Positions 3,506 to 6,310 of a DNA stretch of 6,310 nucleotides are shown here, piece by piece. The position numbers and the translations under genes were made by a program. The stretch lies in assembly GCA_002071245.1 (NCBI GenBank), contig MWEV01000205.1:1-6310 (forward strand), in the 5' to 3' direction. Source of the DNA: Deltaproteobacteria bacterium ADurb.Bin026. Its GTDB lineage: Bacteria; Desulfobacterota; Syntrophorhabdia; Syntrophorhabdales; Syntrophorhabdaceae. The first letter of the stretch is position 1, and every line of letters starts with the position of its first letter. The notes beneath the pieces are model-generated. The model was not told the origin of the DNA and searched no databases. It saw only the letters and a list, made by a program, of their open reading frames with translations.

Positions 3506-6310
3506 ATGACTCAAGAGATAAAAGTAACTATAAACGGAAAGCGGTACACGGCCAGCCCGGGACAGACTATTCTTGAAATTATCCGGGCATACGATATTGA
3601 CGATATTCCTACGCTTTGCTGGGATCCAAAACTTCCACCATATGGTTCCTGTTACCTTTGCGTTGTTCAGGTGGAGGGTCTCGAAAAACTGGTCCCTTCT
3701 TGCTCAAGCCCGGCGGCTGATGGGATGGTTATCTATACTAATAACGAAAAAATAAGACAGGCAAGAAAAACAGCACTTGAATTGCTTCTTTCCAATCACT
3801 ATGCAGACTGCCTGGGACCATGTGTCCAAACATGTCCTGCTGGCGTAGATGTGCAGGGGTATATTGCTCTAATAGCAATGGGTAAAAATAGGGAGGCGGT
3901 AAAACTCATAAAAGAAAAAAATCCTCTACCACTTGTATGCGGAAGGGTCTGTGTAAGAGAGTGTGAGGCAGCTTGTCGGCGCAACAGGGTTGACGATCCG
4001 GTCGGCATCGATTATCTGAAAAGGTATGCCTCTGATATTGATATAGAGGATCCATGGACACCTGAATTGCCACCAAAGAATGGTAAGAAGGTTGTTGTTG
4101 TGGGTGGTGGGCCTGCTGGTCTTACCTGTGCGTATTTTCTTACCATAAAAGGATATGCAGTAACCCTTCTTGAAAGGTCGCCCCATCTTGGAGGTATGTT
4201 GAGGTATGGTATCCCGGAATACCGTCTGCCAAAGGGTATGCTTGACAGGGAGATTAACTGGATTATAAACCTTGGTGTTGATGTTAAGACAAATGTCAAA
4301 CTTGGCGAGGATTTCACGCTGCAGGGGCTTAAAGAACAATTTGATGCGGTATTTCTTGCCATGGGAGCGCAGAATGCAAAAGGTATGGGGCTTGAAGGCG
4401 AAGATAAAACAGAAGGTATTGTAGGAGGCGTAGAATTTTTGCGCCAACTGCAGATGGTCGATATTCCAAAGTTGGGCGAAAAAGAGGTTGTGGTGGTCGG
4501 AGGCGGAAACACTGCTATTGATGCTGCCAGGTCTGCTTTGAGATTAGGCGCCAAAAAGGTTACCATACTTTATAGAAGAACAAAAAAAGAAATGCCTGCC
4601 CATGAGATGGAGATCGATGCTGCCATTGAGGAGGGGGTGAATATTATCTATCTCTCAGCACCAACGGCTATTTTAAGCACCAACGGTCGCCTTGAAGGAT
4701 TGAGGTGCATCATGATGGAGCTTGGAAAGCCGGATGCCAGTGGAAGGCGCAGTCCTGTACCAATCTCCGGTTCAGAATATGACCTGAAATGCGATCTTGT
4801 TGTTTCAGCAATCGGTCAGGACATTGACCTCGGCACGGTTTGTTCTGATGGACAGCTTAAGGCGACCAGATGGAACACAATTGTTGCGGATGATAAAAAT
4901 AAAACGTTTACTACATCAATTCCTGGCGTCTTTGCTGGCGGGGATGTTGTAACAGGTCCAGCAGTTGCAATAGATGCGATAGCACACGGCAGATTTGCCG
5001 CAGAGGCAATCGATAATTATCTGACTAATGGAAAGGCAGAAACTGTATCAATGGGCTTTATAAGCCGCAAGGATGATTTCGGAGAGATACCAGAAAGTGA
5101 GTTTCTCCCGATGATCAAGATTAAGAAGGAGAAAATGAAAGAGCTTCCTCCAGAGCAAAGGATAAAGACCTTTGCAGAAGTTGAGCTCGGATTTAGCGAT
5201 GAACAGGCACAAAATGAAACCACGAGGTGTCTCGAATGTGGTTGTACCGAATTGTTTGATTGTGCACTTAGAAAATACGCAACCGAATTTGGTGTTGACA
5301 TTGAACGTTTTATTGGGGATGTGAGAAAATACAGGGTTGATAAACATCACCCTTTTATAACCCTTGACCCGAACAAATGTATAGCTTGTGGGCGTTGTGT
5401 AAGAACATGCTCTGAGATTTTGAAAATATCAGCGCTTGGTTTTGTATACCGTGGATTTAAATCAGTCGTTAAACCCTCGATGGAAAAAAAGCTGCTCCAA
5501 ACAAATTGTATATCTTGCGGCAATTGCATCGGTGCATGCCCGACAGGTGCTATTACTGAAAAACTGCCTTATAAAAAGCCAGGACCATGGGTTTCAACTA
5601 AAGTTGATTCTATTTGCAGTTACTGCTCTATGGGGTGCAATCTGAGTTATAAGATATTCTATGACCACTGTTTCACTGTAGATAATGTAAACGGCGATTC
5701 TCATAATAAAGGTTATCTTTGTTCAAAAGGTCGTTTTGGTTATAGATATATGATCGATGAAAAAAGACTTTTGAAACCGATGATAAAGAAAAGAGGCCAG
5801 CATGTTGAGGCAACGTGGGATGATGCCATTAAGACCGTAGTTGATAAAGTAAGCTCCATTGTTGAAAAAAATGGCCCTGAATCTGTAGCAATATTTGCAT
5901 CTCCAAGAATGACGAACGAAGAACTTTATGCATTGCAGAAATTTGCTCGGGTAGGCATAAAAACAAACAATGTAGGTAGTTTCAGCAACATGCTTAATAA
6001 TATTGAATATGACTGTCTTGATGATATGTTTGGACTCACTGTTTCAACCACAACGATGGATGAGCTCAATAATGCAGATGTCATTCTCGTTATAAATGCA
6101 GACCTTTCAGAAGAAAATCTGATTGCTGAATTAAAGATAAAGGCTGCACAGAAAAGCGGAGCGAAAATCGTTACAGTCAATTCATCTGAAATACCACTTA
6201 ATAAATTTTCAGATCTTTGGGTAGACCCAAAACGTGGCACGAACACTGTGCTTATTCAGGGTATAAGTAAATATATCTCTGATATGGGATTTGAGGATAA
6301 TAACTTTATA
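3506..6310 (+). CDS. Large fusion oxidoreductase: NuoG-type [2Fe-2S] + GltD/NfnB-type FAD/NAD(P)H domain + ferredoxins + molybdopterin oxidoreductase domain (3' end outside window)
   Basis: One open frame of 935 codons runs off the right edge with no stop. Domain order: (1) residues 1-80, NuoG-type [2Fe-2S] domain with C38, C49, C52, C66. (2) 95-170, H98, C102, C106, C110 leading into a GltD/DPD-type Fe-S helical domain with C145, C149, C153, C157. (3) 194-505, GltD/NfnB-type flavoprotein: FAD fingerprint GGGPAG (200-205), GIPEYRLPK (235-243), NAD(P) fingerprint GGGNTA (332-337), YRR (356-358, the Arg pair typical of NADPH users), EMPA, and the second FAD motif GVFAGGD (474-480). (4) 575-586, C-x2-C-x-C-x5-C. 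(5) 621-690, 2x[4Fe-4S] ferredoxin with C625/C628/C631/C635 and C668/C671/C674/C678. (6) from 700, molybdopterin-oxidoreductase [4Fe-4S] domain, C704-x2-C707-x3-C711 and C739, with K741 after it. It probably passes electrons between NAD(P)H, Fe-S clusters and the NuoEF-type partners. The formate dehydrogenase catalytic Sec/Cys position is Leu830, so an automatic formate dehydrogenase alpha label is not supported. No signal peptide, so it should be cytoplasmic. Confidence 0.92.
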   Translation, partial: MTQEIKVTINGKRYTASPGQTILEIIRAYDIDDIPTLCWDPKLPPYGSCYLCVVQVEGLEKLVPSCSSPAADGMVIYTNNEKIRQARKTALELLLSNHYADCLGPCVQTCPAGVDVQGYIALIAMGKNREAVKLIKEKNPLPLVCGRVCVRECEAACRRNRVDDPVGIDYLKRYASDIDIEDPWTPELPPKNGKKVVVVGGGPAGLTCAYFLTIKGYAVTLLERSPHLGGMLRYGIPEYRLPKGMLDREINWIINLGVDVKTNVKLGEDFTLQGLKEQFDAVFLAMGAQNAKGMGLEGEDKTEGIVGGVEFLRQLQMVDIPKLGEKEVVVVGGGNTAIDAARSALRLGAKKVTILYRRTKKEMPAHEMEIDAAIEEGVNIIYLSAPTAILSTNGRLEGLRCIMMELGKPDASGRRSPVPISGSEYDLKCDLVVSAIGQDIDLGTVCSDGQLKATRWNTIVADDKNKTFTTSIPGVFAGGDVVTGPAVAIDAIAHGRFAAEAIDNYLTNGKAETVSMGFISRKDDFGEIPESEFLPMIKIKKEKMKELPPEQRIKTFAEVELGFSDEQAQNETTRCLECGCTELFDCALRKYATEFGVDIERFIGDVRKYRVDKHHPFITLDPNKCIACGRCVRTCSEILKISALGFVYRGFKSVVKPSMEKKLLQTNCISCGNCIGACPTGAITEKLPYKKPGPWVSTKVDSICSYCSMGCNLSYKIFYDHCFTVDNVNGDSHNKGYLCSKGRFGYRYMIDEKRLLKPMIKKRGQHVEATWDDAIKTVVDKVSSIVEKNGPESVAIFASPRMTNEELYALQKFARVGIKTNNVGSFSNMLNNIEYDCLDDMFGLTVSTTTMDELNNADVILVINADLSEENLIAELKIKAAQKSGAKIVTVNSSEIPLNKFSDLWVDPKRGTNTVLIQGISKYISDMGFEDNNFI
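3746..5035 (+). other. GltD/NfnB/StnC-like NAD(P)H:FAD module inside the fusion protein
   Basis: This segment (about residues 81-510) would be recognised alone as a glutamate synthase small subunit (GltD) or NfnB homologue. It has the Cys-rich N-terminal helical domain followed by two interleaved Rossmann folds. Motifs are GGGPAG with E223 ending the second strand (FAD ribose site), GGGNTA with LYRR (NADPH 2'-phosphate recognition in GltD/NfnB) and GVFAGGD. No glutamate synthase large subunit is nearby, and the module is embedded between redox domains. Its role is therefore an NADP(H) electron entry or exit point rather than glutamate synthesis. NADPH preference is inferred from the Arg pair. 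Confidence 0.85.
5603..6310 (+). other. Molybdopterin oxidoreductase domain (partial), lacking the formate dehydrogenase Sec/Cys
   Basis: This segment (residues 700-935) holds the N-terminal [4Fe-4S] domain of the DMSO-reductase/NuoG superfamily (C704, C707, C711, C739, then K741, the position of the conserved Lys of formate dehydrogenases). It continues into the first part of the Mo/W-bis-MGD fold (WDDAI at 771-775, NNADVILVINADLSEEN at 855-871). At the active-site loop after TNNV (820-823) the sequence reads GSFSNMLNN, without Cys or Sec and without the adjacent catalytic His. No in-frame TGA occurs. The rest of the domain, including the remaining cofactor-binding regions, lies outside the window. 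Confidence 0.8.

Noticed and set aside
3926..4566. Two overlapping antisense open frames opposite the fusion gene.
   Set aside because: They mirror the conserved FAD and NAD(P) binding segments on the other strand, overlap each other and have no domain signature.
3746..5035. A separate gltD gene for glutamate synthesis.
   Set aside because: The reading frame is continuous with the upstream [2Fe-2S] domain and the downstream ferredoxin and molybdopterin domains, and no gltB-type gene is adjacent.
5603..6310. Selenocysteine insertion (in-frame TGA with a SECIS element) in the formate-dehydrogenase-like domain.
   Set aside because: The frame from 3506 to the window end was read codon by codon and holds no in-frame TGA; the aligned Sec position is CTT (Leu).
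1..6310. CRISPR arrays, tRNA or rRNA genes, insertion sequences, attachment sites.
   Set aside because: No spaced direct repeats, structured RNA gene signatures, transposase frames or terminal inverted repeats were seen; almost the whole window is coding for four redox or regulatory proteins.

Overview
The window carries the start of one co-directional (+) operon from an anaerobic bacterium. It is moderately AT-rich (judged by eye, not counted), has strong GGAG-type ribosome binding sites, and is dense in Fe-S, FMN and FAD redox modules. Together with a sigma-54 promoter and a formate-dehydrogenase-like molybdopterin module, this fits a strict anaerobe, for example a Desulfobacterota, Nitrospirota or Firmicutes lineage. 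The taxon cannot be fixed from the sequence alone.

Layout: bases 1-114 are a regulatory leader with a near-consensus sigma-54 (-24/-12) element at 33-47 and an A-rich 5' UTR. 115-1125 encodes a response regulator whose receiver domain is followed not by a DNA-binding domain but by two tandem Lrp/AsnC-like (RAM/ACT-type) ligand-binding repeats. A 68-base spacer follows. 1194-1703 encodes a NuoE/HydC-type [2Fe-2S] subunit. 1724-3490 encodes a NuoF/HydB-type FMN/NADH subunit with an extra N-terminal thioredoxin-like domain and an extra C-terminal 2x[4Fe-4S] ferredoxin. From 3506 to beyond the right edge there is one uninterrupted reading frame of at least 935 codons. It is the largest gene in the window and has no stop before the edge. 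It fuses a NuoG-type [2Fe-2S] domain, a GltD/NfnB-type FAD/NADPH oxidoreductase, a Cys-rich linker, a 2x[4Fe-4S] ferredoxin and a molybdopterin-oxidoreductase domain.

How it may work: the NuoE-NuoF pair is the conserved NAD(H)-binding core of bifurcating hydrogenases and formate dehydrogenases. The first half of the fusion protein resembles the NADP-binding subunit of the Sporomusa-type transhydrogenase (StnABC). The complex would therefore have an NAD(H) site (FMN), a probable NADP(H) site (FAD), a long Fe-S chain and a molybdopterin-type module. The place where formate dehydrogenases carry catalytic Sec/Cys followed by His reads Leu-Asn here, so a formate dehydrogenase label is doubtful. 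I infer a soluble, possibly electron-bifurcating NAD(P)H complex whose Mo/W-like domain is either structural, as in NuoG, or acts on another substrate. The leading response regulator probably ties its expression or activity to a phosphorelay plus a small-molecule signal.
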